Under the pieces are notes generated by a model. The model saw nothing but the letters and a program-made list of their open reading frames with translations, was not told where the DNA came from and searched no databases. From Avimonoglobus sp965151315 (GTDB taxonomy: Bacteria; Bacillota; Clostridia; UBA1381), in the NCBI GenBank assembly GCA_965151315.1, contig CBCTZG010000039.1:1-26827 (forward strand): a stretch of 26,827 nt of DNA, read 5' to 3'. The position numbers and the translations under genes are program-made. Below are positions 1 to 7,445 of this stretch, piece by piece (the first letter of the stretch is position 1; every line of letters begins with the position of its first letter).

Positions 1-1
1 G

Positions 2-661
2 TCGAATGCCGGTCACTATGGAGCAGCGAGAGCCGGGGTCTGTGGAGCGGCGAATGCCGGGGACCGTGGAGCTGCGAATGCCGGGGACTATGGAGCGGCG
101 AATGCCGGGGACTATGGAGCGGCGAATGCCGGGGACCGTGGAGCGGCGAATGCCGGGGACTGTGGAGCGGCGAATGCCGGTGACTATGGAGCGGCGAATG
201 CCGGTGACTATGGAGCGGCGAATGCCGGGGACTGTGGAGCGGCGAATGCCGGGGACTGTGGAGCGGCGAATGCCGGGCACTGTGGAGCGGCGAATGCCGG
301 GAACTATGGAGCAGCGAGAGCCGGTGACTATGGAGCGGCGAATGCCGGGCGCTATGGAGCGGCGAGAGCCGGTGACTATGGAGCGGCGAATGCCGGGCGC
401 TATGGAGCGGCGAATGCCGGGGACTATGGAGCGGCAACGGCCCGGGCATATGGGTCGGCAAGTATTGACAAAAAAGGTATAGCGGTTGCATTTGGACATG
501 GAGCAAAAGCAAAAGGGAAGAAAGGGTCTGTGCTGGTCTTGATTGACACGGACGGCAATAATAACATCATTGCGGAAAGGACGTTGATTGTAGACGGAGA
601 AAAAATCAAAGAGGATACGTACTATACGATCAAAAACAACAGTCTGGTAAAGGCGGGTTGA
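2..661 (+). CDS. Tandem-repeat phage protein (NAGDYGAA octapeptides), 5' truncated
   Basis: The frame that ends at the TGA at 659-661 is open to the window edge, so the N-terminus is missing. It reads 18 octapeptides of the form N-A-G-x-x-G-A-A (DY, DR, DC, HY, HC, NY, RY or VC at the variable pair; three more begin RAG instead of NAG, and one of these carries VC), then a degenerate unit TARAYGSA. A conserved-looking C-terminal domain of about 67 residues follows, containing AVAFGHGAKAKG, VLVLIDTDGN and a final IKNNSLVKAG. Repeats of this GDYxAAxNA style followed by such a cap are known from Firmicutes phage proteins, often with a DUF7666-type N-terminus, which would lie outside the window. 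Function is unknown; a repetitive solenoid is my inference. Another frame through the repeat is also open (MPGTMERR repeats, to 482) but lacks the conserved C-terminus, so I reject it. Confidence 0.8.
   Translation, partial: SNAGHYGAARAGVCGAANAGDRGAANAGDYGAANAGDYGAANAGDRGAANAGDCGAANAGDYGAANAGDYGAANAGDCGAANAGDCGAANAGHCGAANAGNYGAARAGDYGAANAGRYGAARAGDYGAANAGRYGAANAGDYGAATARAYGSASIDKKGIAVAFGHGAKAKGKKGSVLVLIDTDGNNNIIAERTLIVDGEKIKEDTYYTIKNNSLVKAG
5..436 (+). repeat. 18 tandem 24-bp repeats inside the first gene
   Basis: Eighteen head-to-tail 24-bp units with no spacers and no length change, unit consensus AATGCCGGGGACTATGGAGC plus GGCG. Changes concentrate at the first, fourth and fifth codons of each unit (AAT/AGA; GAC/CAC/AAC/CGC/GTC; TAT/TGT/CGT), while the GCC-GG and GGA-GC cores are nearly invariant. 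A nineteenth, diverged unit lies at 437-460. Because the unit is a multiple of three, gain or loss of units keeps the gene in frame. Confidence 0.95.
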
Positions 662-984
662 TGATGCGGTGGACAGAAGGGAAAATTGAAAGGCTGGGCA
701 AGCTGTATAAATCCGGGCTGGAATATGCCGAGACCGGCCAAAGGATGGGTGTGACGAAGTATGCTGTAAAAGCGGCGCTGAAACGGCATGGGATTTTTGA
801 GCAATATGGACGGCGGAAGGTGATCAAAAGGCCAAAGAAAAAGTCCGCGCCAAAGCCGGAAAAACAATACAACCCCAATCCGATTACGGATACCACGAGG
901 GGATGGTCATATGTACCGCATATTTCCGTCAAGAGCCGATCGAATGGATTGCTAAAGATCTGGACAGGCCTGTGGATCAGGTGA
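661..984 (+). CDS. Small basic helix-turn-helix-like phage protein, probably frameshifted
   Basis: ATG codons at 661 and 664 overlap the TGA of the preceding gene (TGATGATG), which suggests translational coupling. The first 60 or so residues look like a small DNA-binding domain (RWTEGKIERLGKLYKSGLEY, then GQRMGVTKYAVKAALKRHG, a plausible helix-turn-helix), followed by a basic KRPKKK linker. After about 900 the frame reads poorly (ending GLLKIWTGLWIR), while the -1 frame reads a good helical sequence to a stop at 1047-1049 (see the overlapping entry). The intact gene is therefore probably one protein of about 128 residues spanning 661-1049. Function unknown; an early DNA-binding regulator is possible. 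Confidence 0.55.
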   Translation: MMRWTEGKIERLGKLYKSGLEYAETGQRMGVTKYAVKAALKRHGIFEQYGRRKVIKRPKKKSAPKPEKQYNPNPITDTTRGWSYVPHISVKSRSNGLLKIWTGLWIR

Positions 985-1049
985 TACAGGTGTTACGGGA
1001 GTGTATGGATACTGGACTGTATGATCAATACAACACGAAGGAGGAATAA
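903..1049 (+). CDS. C-terminal part of the preceding protein in the -1 frame
   Basis: In the frame ending with TAA at 1047-1049, ATG 903 opens 48 residues including AYFRQEPIEWIAKDLDRP and VDQVIQVLRECMDTGLYDQY, a well-formed amphipathic, winged-helix-like sequence. The AGGGG directly in front of ATG 903 has no spacing, so independent initiation is unlikely. The frame is open upstream to 801. I infer a frameshift between 801 and 984 joining this to the upstream reading frame. Candidate sites are GAAAAAG at 837-843 and GGGG at 899-902. Whether it is programmed, a mutation or a sequencing error cannot be decided here. Confidence 0.5.
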   Translation: MVICTAYFRQEPIEWIAKDLDRPVDQVIQVLRECMDTGLYDQYNTKEE

Positions 1050-1050
1050 A

Positions 1051-1149
1051 ATGGAATCAATAAAAAAAGGAACCGCCCCGGCGGCAACCGGGACGGGATC
1101 TCAAGAAAATATGAAACACTATTATGTTAACATTATACCATTGAAATAA
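1051..1149 (+). CDS. Hypothetical 32-residue peptide
   Basis: ATG 1051 lies behind a strong AAGGAGG site at 1039-1044 that also forms the end of the previous gene. The product begins MESIKKGTAPAATGTGSQ and ends YYVNIIPLK. The only support is the ribosome site, the tight one-base spacing to the previous stop and its place in a tightly packed operon. No domain is recognised. Confidence 0.45.
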   Translation: MESIKKGTAPAATGTGSQENMKHYYVNIIPLK

Positions 1150-1194
1150 AAGGGAGTCAAGGAGTTTTTAAAAATTAGAAAGGAAGTAAATGAA

Positions 1195-1416
1195 ATGGAT
1201 AAATTTATACTAAACAAGCAAATTCCCAGTGGCGGAGGAATTGTAGTCAAGATTGACGGTGAAGCGGCGCAGATGATCTGCGAGCTGCAAAGCAAAACCT
1301 ATGCTGATAAAAAGTATATTGTATCAGAAATGATTAAGTTCTGCTTTGAAAGGGCGGAGATTCGCGATAGAAAGATAGAAATTAAAGAAATGCGGGAAGA
1401 TGATTGTTGGGAATAA
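1195..1416 (+). CDS. Small phage protein, ribbon-helix-helix-like
   Basis: A 73-residue product with an AAGGAAG ribosome site 8 bases before ATG 1195. Residues 15-50 read as a beta strand (GIVVKIDGEAA) followed by two helices (QMICELQSKTYADKKYIVS, then EMIKFCFERA), the order seen in ribbon-helix-helix DNA-binding domains. The tail is highly charged. It sits at the head of the run leading to the recombination genes. A DNA-binding role is inferred from the pattern only. Confidence 0.65.
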   Translation: MDKFILNKQIPSGGGIVVKIDGEAAQMICELQSKTYADKKYIVSEMIKFCFERAEIRDRKIEIKEMREDDCWE

Positions 1417-1429
1417 GGAGTGGGTGAAT

Positions 1430-1615
1430 ATGGGATACACAAACGACAGTTTTGCAGCTGTATTGGAGTTAGAGCGGCAGCGTCTGGGAGAACGGAGGAA
1501 TTCCCGGTATTATGATCCGGAGGGCGGCTACCCAAGCTGGGAAAACGCAGGCCGGGACATCGGGGACGAGATAGACGACGCGTATGATAATTGGAATGAG
1601 GAGCGGCTGCTATGA
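1430..1615 (+). CDS. Hypothetical acidic phage protein (61 aa)
   Basis: I choose ATG 1430 because AAGGAG at 1415-1420 lies 9 bases upstream; an in-frame ATG at 1400 has no such site and overlaps the previous gene. The product is hydrophilic and acidic toward the C-terminus (GDEIDDAYDNWNEERLL), with no recognised domain. Its stop overlaps the next start (ATGA at 1612-1615), so the two are translationally coupled. Confidence 0.6.
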   Translation: MGYTNDSFAAVLELERQRLGERRNSRYYDPEGGYPSWENAGRDIGDEIDDAYDNWNEERLL

Positions 1616-1830
1616 AAGAGTTTAAAAATGGCGTAAGCTATTATACATCCGGAAAAGCAATCATCCAAATCAACTTCCCGGAAGACGCCGTTGCATGCTG
1701 CTGGTGCCCGTTTTGCCGGGCGGAATCTGAGCTGGGCCGGTACTGGTGCCGCCTGACAAACAGCATGATATATAACCCATTTTCCGGACTGGCACAGGGG
1801 TGTCCGATTCAATTTGAGAAAGAGGGGTAA
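1612..1830 (+). CDS. Cysteine-rich small phage protein next to the recombinase
   Basis: A 72-residue product beginning MKEFKNGVSYYTSGKAIIQI. It contains CCWCPFC followed about ten residues later by YWCRLTNSMIYNP and then a CPIQFE end, a spacing that could bind zinc. Proteins of this shape (cysteine core plus RL.....I.NP) are commonly found just before Sak4-type ATPase genes in Firmicutes phages. It overlaps the upstream gene by four bases and ends six bases before the ATPase start. Exact function unknown; a partner of the recombination module is inferred from position. Confidence 0.65.
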   Translation: MKEFKNGVSYYTSGKAIIQINFPEDAVACCWCPFCRAESELGRYWCRLTNSMIYNPFSGLAQGCPIQFEKEG

Positions 1831-1835
1831 ACAAC

Positions 1836-2456
1836 ATGGGAATTCCGGTTTTGATATTAGGAGAAAGCGGAAGCGGGAAAAGCGCAAGCCTCCGGAATTT
1901 TGAGCCGGACGAACTGACGGTTTTTAATGTGGCGGGAAAGCCGCTTCCATTTCGAAAGAAGCTAAACGTGATCAAAAACGCGACATATAAAGAGATTGGG
2001 AAAGAGTTGGAGAAAAAGCTGCATAAAATCTATGTCATTGACGACAGCCAATATCTGCTGGCTTTTGAAATGTTCGACCGGGCCAAAGAAACAGGGTACG
2101 GGAAATTCACAGATATTGCCCTGCGGTTCCGGAATATGATTAACTACATTATCAAAAACCAGCCTGACGACGTCATCGTATATTTTTTACATCATAGTGA
2201 AACGACCGATACGGGCAGGGTAAAGGCAAAGACAGTAGGAAAGATGCTGGATAACCAGCTGACAGTAGAAGGGCTTTTCAGCATTGTTTTAATGTGCCAG
2301 ACAGACGGGCAGAACCACAGGTTCATAACCCAGTCAGATGGATATACAACGGCAAAGTCGCCTATGGATATGTTTCCGGCAGAGATTGATAACGATCTGA
2401 AAGCAGTAGACCAACGGATACGGGAATACTGGGAATTCAATGAAAAGGAGAAGTAA
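1836..2456 (+). CDS. Sak4-like RecA-fold ATPase, phage recombination
   Basis: A 206-residue protein with an N-terminal Walker A motif GESGSGKS (residues 9-16) and a Walker B-like strand IYVIDD (65-70), then a HHSETTDTGRVKAKTVGKML segment typical of the AAA_24/Sak4 family of phage ATPases. Such proteins are known to help anneal or load single-stranded DNA, acting with a phage SSB. The next gene encodes an SSB-like protein, which fits. The AAA_24 assignment is confident; the recombination role follows from the family. An AGAGGGG ribosome site precedes ATG 1836. Confidence 0.8.
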   Translation: MGIPVLILGESGSGKSASLRNFEPDELTVFNVAGKPLPFRKKLNVIKNATYKEIGKELEKKLHKIYVIDDSQYLLAFEMFDRAKETGYGKFTDIALRFRNMINYIIKNQPDDVIVYFLHHSETTDTGRVKAKTVGKMLDNQLTVEGLFSIVLMCQTDGQNHRFITQSDGYTTAKSPMDMFPAEIDNDLKAVDQRIREYWEFNEKEK

Positions 2457-2459
2457 ACA

Positions 2460-3035
2460 ATGGAAAAAATAAACGGATTTGAAAAGGTAAAAACACTGAC
2501 CGGGGAAAGCACACAGCTGCCGCCCGGCGGGTATATTGTGAAAATTATGGATTGCCGTGAAGTGAAGGGCTATGGGTATAGCTATCTTGCGTTCAGCTTT
2601 GACGTTGCGGAGGGAGAATACAAGGATCATTTTGCAAACCTTTACCGGTCGAATACGGATGAAAATAAAAAGTGGAAGGGCAATTACAACGCGTTTATCC
2701 CCCAGGAGGGTACGGCGTATTATGAAGATAATCTTGTGCGGTTTAAAACAATGACGGTTAACTTTGAAGAAAGCAACCCGGGATATCATTGGGATTGGAA
2801 TGAAGCGCTGTTAAAAGGGAAAATAATCGGTGTAGTTTATGGTGAAAAAGAATACAGGCCGGATGGCAAGGAGGATGTGATTGTGATCACAGAACCAAGA
2901 TATTTTACGGGTGTACAAAAAATACGGGATGGGAAGTTTAAACTGCCTAAATTAAAAAAATTGAAAGAAGAATCAGATACAACAGGATTTGCCAGGCTTG
3001 CCGAAAATGAAGCAGACGATGATCTGCCGTTTTAA
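2460..3035 (+). CDS. Single-strand DNA-binding protein (DUF669/SSB-like)
   Basis: A 191-residue protein starting three bases after the ATPase stop, with AAGGAG upstream. The body (PGGYIVKIMDCREVKG, then YLAFSFDVAEGEYKDHFANL) matches the beta-rich pattern of phage SSB-like proteins of the DUF669 class. The last residues are EADDDLPF. An acidic tail ending in D-D-D-[IL]-P-F is the classic SSB C-terminal tip that docks replication and repair partners. I infer it coats single-stranded DNA and recruits the ATPase, nuclease or helicase encoded beside it. Confidence 0.8.
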   Translation: MEKINGFEKVKTLTGESTQLPPGGYIVKIMDCREVKGYGYSYLAFSFDVAEGEYKDHFANLYRSNTDENKKWKGNYNAFIPQEGTAYYEDNLVRFKTMTVNFEESNPGYHWDWNEALLKGKIIGVVYGEKEYRPDGKEDVIVITEPRYFTGVQKIRDGKFKLPKLKKLKEESDTTGFARLAENEADDDLPF

Positions 3036-3053
3036 CGATGGGAGATATGCACA

Positions 3054-3572
3054 GTGACGCCAAAAGAAATGGAATATGCATTAGACAGTATTACACTAAT
3101 TTATGACAGCCGGGAACGCGAAACAAAAGCGTTGAAAAAACGGCTTTCCCAAACAGGCTTTCCGAGCCGTCGCGAATGTTTGAAATTTGGGGATTACACG
3201 GCGGAATATACGGTGGATGGGAAAATCTATTCCCTGCGGGATGAAATTGTTATTGAACGGAAAATGAGCCTGGACGAAATATGCCAAAATTTCACGAAAG
3301 GCCGGGACAGGTTCAGGCGTGAATTTGAGCGGGCTGTACAGAAAAAGGCTAAGGTGCATTTGGTGATTGAAAACGGGAACTATGAGAAGATTATTGCCGG
3401 GGAGTATAGAAGCAGGCTAAACAATAACAGCCTGTATTCATCGCTGATTGCGTTTTGCGACCGGTATAATATTACAATCCATTTCTGCAAGCCGGAAACA
3501 ACGCCAACCCTGATCCGGAAAATATTTTATCATCATATCCGGAACAAGCTGATGGAAACGGTTGAGGTGTAA
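3054..3572 (+). CDS. ERCC4 (XPF)-type nuclease
   Basis: GTG start at 3054 with GGGAG 9 bases upstream; 172 residues. The XPF/ERCC4 nuclease motif is visible: LIYDSRE (D18), GDY (46-48), then VIERKMSLDEI with E68-R69-K70 and D74. These are the usual metal-binding and catalytic residues of ERCC4 nucleases, which cut branched or flapped DNA. No helicase domain is attached, so this is a stand-alone phage form, probably resolving recombination or replication intermediates. It lies between the SSB-like and primase genes. Confidence 0.85.
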   Translation: MTPKEMEYALDSITLIYDSRERETKALKKRLSQTGFPSRRECLKFGDYTAEYTVDGKIYSLRDEIVIERKMSLDEICQNFTKGRDRFRREFERAVQKKAKVHLVIENGNYEKIIAGEYRSRLNNNSLYSSLIAFCDRYNITIHFCKPETTPTLIRKIFYHHIRNKLMETVEV

Positions 3573-3575
3573 GCG

Positions 3576-4100
3576 GTGAATACAGCCCAAATCATTATCA
3601 AAGCGATCCCCATGCGGGACGCCGCAATCCATTTTGGATACCGTCCCAACTGGGCGGGATATATAAAATGCCCGTTCCATCACGAGAAAACCGCGTCGCT
3701 CAAACTATATCCAGGGACCAGGGGCTGGCATTGCTTTGGGTGCGGCGCCGGAGGAAGTGTGATTGATTTTGTAGAACGGCTCTATGGCACAGATTTCAAA
3801 GGCGCGGTAAGGCTTTTAAATACGGAATTTTCCCTTTGCCTGCCTGCAGGGAATACTTACCGGGACAGGGAAAAGCTGCGGCGGAAAACACAAGCGCTGC
3901 GCAAGGATCTGGAACAGAAGGAAGAAGATCAAAGATCAAAAGAGGAAGAATACGATAAACTGATCAGCGAATATGTCCGTCTGGATATGATCCGTCAGGG
4001 GCTGAAGCCGGAATCGCCGGCGGATGGACTGTGTGATGCGTATGTATATGCGATGCATAGGATCCCAGTGATCGAATATTTGCTGGACAGCTGGGGGTGA
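3576..4100 (+). CDS. CHC2 zinc-finger primase-like protein
   Basis: GTG start at 3576, three bases after the nuclease stop; 174 residues. The N-terminus carries a DnaG-type zinc finger, C32-P-F-H35 and C53-F-G-C56, followed by GAGGSVIDFVERLYG. The rest is a charged coiled-coil-like helix (about 95-130) and a C-terminal helical part. The Toprim catalytic domain of DnaG is absent, so it may be a template-recognition subunit that works with the helicase encoded next, or a split primase. DNA replication role is confident, the exact activity is not. Confidence 0.8.
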   Translation: MNTAQIIIKAIPMRDAAIHFGYRPNWAGYIKCPFHHEKTASLKLYPGTRGWHCFGCGAGGSVIDFVERLYGTDFKGAVRLLNTEFSLCLPAGNTYRDREKLRRKTQALRKDLEQKEEDQRSKEEEYDKLISEYVRLDMIRQGLKPESPADGLCDAYVYAMHRIPVIEYLLDSWG

Positions 4101-4104
4101 CAAC

Positions 4105-5967
4105 TTGGAGGAAATAACCATACCACAATTTACAAAGGATGATTACCTGTACTCATCCGGCCCGTTTGAATGGCTGGCAGCATTCGCAGAAAACGAGTTC
4201 CAGCTCCTGCAGCTGACAGAGCGGGTAAACGCCCAGGCCCAGAGCCTTGGGGTCAGGAATTTTAAAAGCATGTTTAAAACCTATCGGAAAAGCATGAAAT
4301 CACCCGGAAGCGCGATCATGCTCAACGCGACAAATTTTGACGGGCAGGAGTTGCAGCTGGACAGCGGGCAATGGCTGTGTGACGAATTCGGGGTGACGAC
4401 AACAGACCGGAGCGGTGCGGAGATCATCGCATGCAGCCACCCTATTATGCCGGTGCAGCGGCTGATCAACATTGATACAGGGACGGAAAAATTAAAAATT
4501 GCATATAAAAAGGGGCAGATATGGCGATCTGTGATCGCGGACAAGCGGACGCTTGCCAGCAACAATTCCATCCTGTCCCTGGCAGACTGCGGAATCGCAG
4601 TAAACAGCGAGAACAGCCGGTATTTAGTCCGGTTCCTGGCCGATGTGGAAAGCATGAACTATGAAAAGATCCCGGAACTGAACAGCGTAGGCCGGCTAGG
4701 CTGGATCCCCGGGTATGGATTCAGCCCGTATGTCGAGAACCTGGTGTTTGACGGAGATTTAACGTTTAAACATTTTTTTGAAAGTGTAAAGCCAAACGGG
4801 AAATATGAAAAATGGCTCGAGACTGCGAAAGCGGTACGGGCCGGCCAAAGCGTACAGGCCCGGATCATGCTGGCGGCCAGCTTTGCCAGCGCCTTAGCCC
4901 AGCCCTGCGGTGCGCTGCCGTTTTTTGTACACCTGTGGGGAAATACGGAGGGCGGGAAGACCGTGGCATTGATGCTTGCCGCCAGTGTATGGGCTAACCC
5001 CCGGATGGGCGAATATGTACATAGCTTTAACAGTACCGGAGTAGCCCAGGAATTATCTGCCGGGTTTGTCAATTCTATGCCGCTGATTTTGGACGAGCTG
5101 CAGATCGTCAAGGATAAAAAGGATTTTGATACTACGATCTATCAGCTGACCGAAGGCGTGGGCCGGGCCAGGGGCGCCAAAACAGGCGGGCTGCAGAAAA
5201 CAGCAACATGGAATAACTGTATTTTGACATCAGGCGAAATGCCGATATCCACCTACAGCTCCGGCGGCGGGACTGTGAACCGGATTATAGATGTGGAATA
5301 TGACGCGCCGCTGTTTGCAGATCCGGTCTGTGTGGCGGAAACCATCAAGAAACACTATGGACATGCCGGGAAACAGTTTGTAGAGCATATCACGGAGGAA
5401 GCCCTTGCCCAGATCCTGAAAAAGCAGAAAGAATATGTACAGGCGCTGCAGAAATCCGAGAGTACGGACAAGCAGGCCATATCCGCAAGCCTGATCCTGA
5501 CAGCGGATTTCTTCGCGGAGAAGTGGATTTTCCAGGATGGTATATCTTTAACTATAGAGGACATAGCGCCGTTTCTAAGCACAAAAACAGACGTTTCCCA
5601 GAGCCTGCGGGCTTATGAATATTTGATGGACATACTCGCGATCAATGAAAGCAAATTTAAAGCGGAAACCCGGGAAGCTTCCGAGGTGTGGGGCGTTATG
5701 GATAATCAATATATCTACCTTATTACCACAAAATTTAATGAAATCCTGAAAAACGGCGGCTACAACCCAACATCTGTGCTGTCGTGGCTGCGGAAAAATA
5801 GCTTGATTGAATGCCAAAACGAGCGGGGAAGACGGTTTCGGAATGACAAAAACAAGAAAATCGGCGGGCTGGGCCGGCGGTGTATTTGGCTGAAAAGACA
5901 GGAAGCCGATTGTATGCTGGAGGAATTCCAGACAGCGGGGGCGGGGCCATGGCCGTTTGACGAATAA
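4105..5967 (+). CDS. DUF927-type phage replication helicase
   Basis: Product of 620 residues. TTG 4105 is chosen because GGGGGTGA lies just upstream and no in-frame ATG or GTG is near; the start is uncertain by a few codons. A Walker A motif GNTEGGKT (279-286, K285) and a Walker B motif LILDE (D330, E331) identify the ATPase core typical of DUF927 proteins, which are phage and plasmid helicases often paired with CHC2 primases. The C-terminus (YNPTSVLSWLRKNSLIE, then RCIWLK) resembles a winged-helix DNA-binding end. It lies immediately before the iteron cluster at 5968, as expected for an initiator or replicative helicase. Confidence 0.8.
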   Translation: MEEITIPQFTKDDYLYSSGPFEWLAAFAENEFQLLQLTERVNAQAQSLGVRNFKSMFKTYRKSMKSPGSAIMLNATNFDGQELQLDSGQWLCDEFGVTTTDRSGAEIIACSHPIMPVQRLINIDTGTEKLKIAYKKGQIWRSVIADKRTLASNNSILSLADCGIAVNSENSRYLVRFLADVESMNYEKIPELNSVGRLGWIPGYGFSPYVENLVFDGDLTFKHFFESVKPNGKYEKWLETAKAVRAGQSVQARIMLAASFASALAQPCGALPFFVHLWGNTEGGKTVALMLAASVWANPRMGEYVHSFNSTGVAQELSAGFVNSMPLILDELQIVKDKKDFDTTIYQLTEGVGRARGAKTGGLQKTATWNNCILTSGEMPISTYSSGGGTVNRIIDVEYDAPLFADPVCVAETIKKHYGHAGKQFVEHITEEALAQILKKQKEYVQALQKSESTDKQAISASLILTADFFAEKWIFQDGISLTIEDIAPFLSTKTDVSQSLRAYEYLMDILAINESKFKAETREASEVWGVMDNQYIYLITTKFNEILKNGGYNPTSVLSWLRKNSLIECQNERGRRFRNDKNKKIGGLGRRCIWLKRQEADCMLEEFQTAGAGPWPFDE

Positions 5968-6161
5968 GTTACCCGTTACCCAAGTTACCCAATTTTTTTA
6001 AAGCCTTTATATAGAAACATATATATATAAAAGATATGTAAATTGCCATATAAGAAGAATGCAAAAGCCGGGTAACTGGGTAACCACATGCGGGAAACAT
6101 AGATATAGAGCGGGTTTTGACGGTTACCCATGCCGGGTAACCTGTGGGTAACACGGGTAAC
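5968..6161 (+). other. Candidate replication origin: GTTACCC iterons
   Basis: The heptamer GTTACCC occurs at 5968, 5975, 5984 and 6123, and its complement GGGTAAC at 6070, 6078, 6135, 6146 and 6155, nine exact copies in 194 bases. The first copy starts directly after the helicase stop codon. Between the left cluster and the rest is an AT-rich stretch (5991-6060) with ATATATATA. GGTTACCC (6122-6129) and GGGTAACC (6135-6142) form a perfect 8-bp dyad with a 5-base gap. No coding frame explains the repeats. Repeated sites around an AT-rich region beside a replication helicase gene are the usual form of a phage origin. Initiator identity is inferred. Confidence 0.75.
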
Positions 6162-6187
6162 GCGTAAGGAATAAAGCGGGGATATAA

Positions 6188-6433
6188 ATGCAGGCAATAT
6201 CAGAATTACAGAGGATCGCAAACCAATACGCGGACATCTACATGCAGGACGAAACACTGTTTTTTCGGCTGATGGACGCGGAGCAAAGAAAGTATACCGC
6301 CAAGGAATGGTATATCATCACACAGCTTGCCCAGGTATATACCAATGTCAAAAGCGGGATCATGAGCCGGCAGGATGGGCAGGAGGAACAGCGGCTGATC
6401 CCGAAGCGGGCCGGGATATATATCCGGTTTTAA
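6188..6433 (+). CDS. Conserved small phage protein (81 aa)
   Basis: Begins MQAISELQRIANQYADIYMQ and continues with helical sequence LFFRLMDAEQRKYTAKEW. It is a small, mostly helical protein with no known catalytic motif. GCGGGG lies about 8 bases before ATG 6188. It is the first gene after the iteron region and may be expressed from there. Function not recognised. Confidence 0.6.
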   Translation: MQAISELQRIANQYADIYMQDETLFFRLMDAEQRKYTAKEWYIITQLAQVYTNVKSGIMSRQDGQEEQRLIPKRAGIYIRF

Positions 6434-6494
6434 TGAAATGCAGGAGCTGGTGAAGCCGGCAGGTGAAAAAGATGGAATGGGCAGGTAGATATGA

Positions 6495-7376
6495 ATGGAT
6501 GAAAAAATAAAGAAAGCGGTAGACAGGTTAAAGTTTGCCGCAGAAGCGTCTGAGCGGTATTACGAAAAGCCGCTGGTCATAACCTATTCCGGCGGAAAAG
6601 ACAGCGACGTTTGCCTGGAGCTTGCAAAGATAGCCGGTATACAGTACGAGGTAGAGCATAATCACACAACAGCGGACGCGCCGCAGACGGTATATCATAT
6701 ACGGGATAAATTTAACAGCTTAGAGCAGCATGGGATCAAATGTACGATTAACAGGCCCCGGTATAAGGGTAAGCCAACGTCTATATGGGATTTGATCCCG
6801 CAAAAAAAGATGCCGCCCACCAGGCTTATACGGTACTGCTGCATCGTGCTGAAAGAAGGCGGCGGAAAAAACCGTCATATTGTGACCGGGGTGCGTTGGG
6901 CGGAAAGCCCAAACCGGAAAAAAGGCCGTGGGATTTATGAAGATATCAACAGGAACCGGAATAAAAGAATTATCCTGAATAACGATAACGACGACAAAAG
7001 AAAGTGGTTTGAACGATGTGAGCTGCAGGCGAAAACGGTTTGCAATCCAATCATTGACTGGACTGATGTTGATGTGTTGGATTTTCTGCAAGACCAGAAA
7101 GTAAAAGTCAACCCGTTATACTGTATGGGATACAAAAGGGTTGGGTGCGTTGGATGTCCGATGGCTGGGAAAATGCGGTATCAGGAATTCAGGGACTTCC
7201 CGCAGTATAAAGCGAATTACATAAAATCCTTTGCCCGGATGCTGGACGCAAGAAAAGAGGCCGGCTTAGAAAATAAAACCAGCTGGGAAAGCGGGGAAGA
7301 TGTGTTCCGGTGGTGGCTGGAAGAAGACTGGAGACAGATTACGATGGATGATTTGCTGGATGGGGGACGCCGTTAA
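6495..7376 (+). CDS. PAPS reductase-family PP-loop protein with cysteine cluster
   Basis: A 293-residue protein with the PP-loop SGGKDS (32-37), which binds ATP or an adenylylated sulfur donor in PAPS reductases and related ATPases. Cysteines C115-C116 (RYCCIVLKEG), C210, C218 and C221 (GCVGCPMAG) are arranged as in the iron-sulfur-binding members of the family, including DndC, the phosphorothioation enzyme. Phages often carry such a protein alone. Possible roles are modification of phage DNA or RNA or sulfur chemistry in the host; the sequence does not decide. No dnd partners are visible here. Ribosome site is weak. Confidence 0.8.
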   Translation: MDEKIKKAVDRLKFAAEASERYYEKPLVITYSGGKDSDVCLELAKIAGIQYEVEHNHTTADAPQTVYHIRDKFNSLEQHGIKCTINRPRYKGKPTSIWDLIPQKKMPPTRLIRYCCIVLKEGGGKNRHIVTGVRWAESPNRKKGRGIYEDINRNRNKRIILNNDNDDKRKWFERCELQAKTVCNPIIDWTDVDVLDFLQDQKVKVNPLYCMGYKRVGCVGCPMAGKMRYQEFRDFPQYKANYIKSFARMLDARKEAGLENKTSWESGEDVFRWWLEEDWRQITMDDLLDGGRR

Positions 7377-7445
7377 TTGATATTTGCGGAACAAAACAAT
7401 ATAACACAGAAGAAGCAGAACGAGCATTGGAGGAGCGTGAGAAGA

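Noticed and set aside
5..436. The repeat array as a CRISPR locus
   Set aside because: The units are directly adjacent 24-bp copies with no spacers and are in-frame codons of a protein.
6..482. A 158-residue repeat frame (MPGTMERR units) across the tandem repeats
   Set aside because: It is an off-frame reading of the repeat array and ends without the conserved cap. The frame ending at 661 continues into a recognisable phage C-terminal domain.
6437..6487. A 16-codon frame between the 81-aa gene and the PAPS-like gene
   Set aside because: Very short, no strong ribosome site and no recognisable sequence; treated as spacer.
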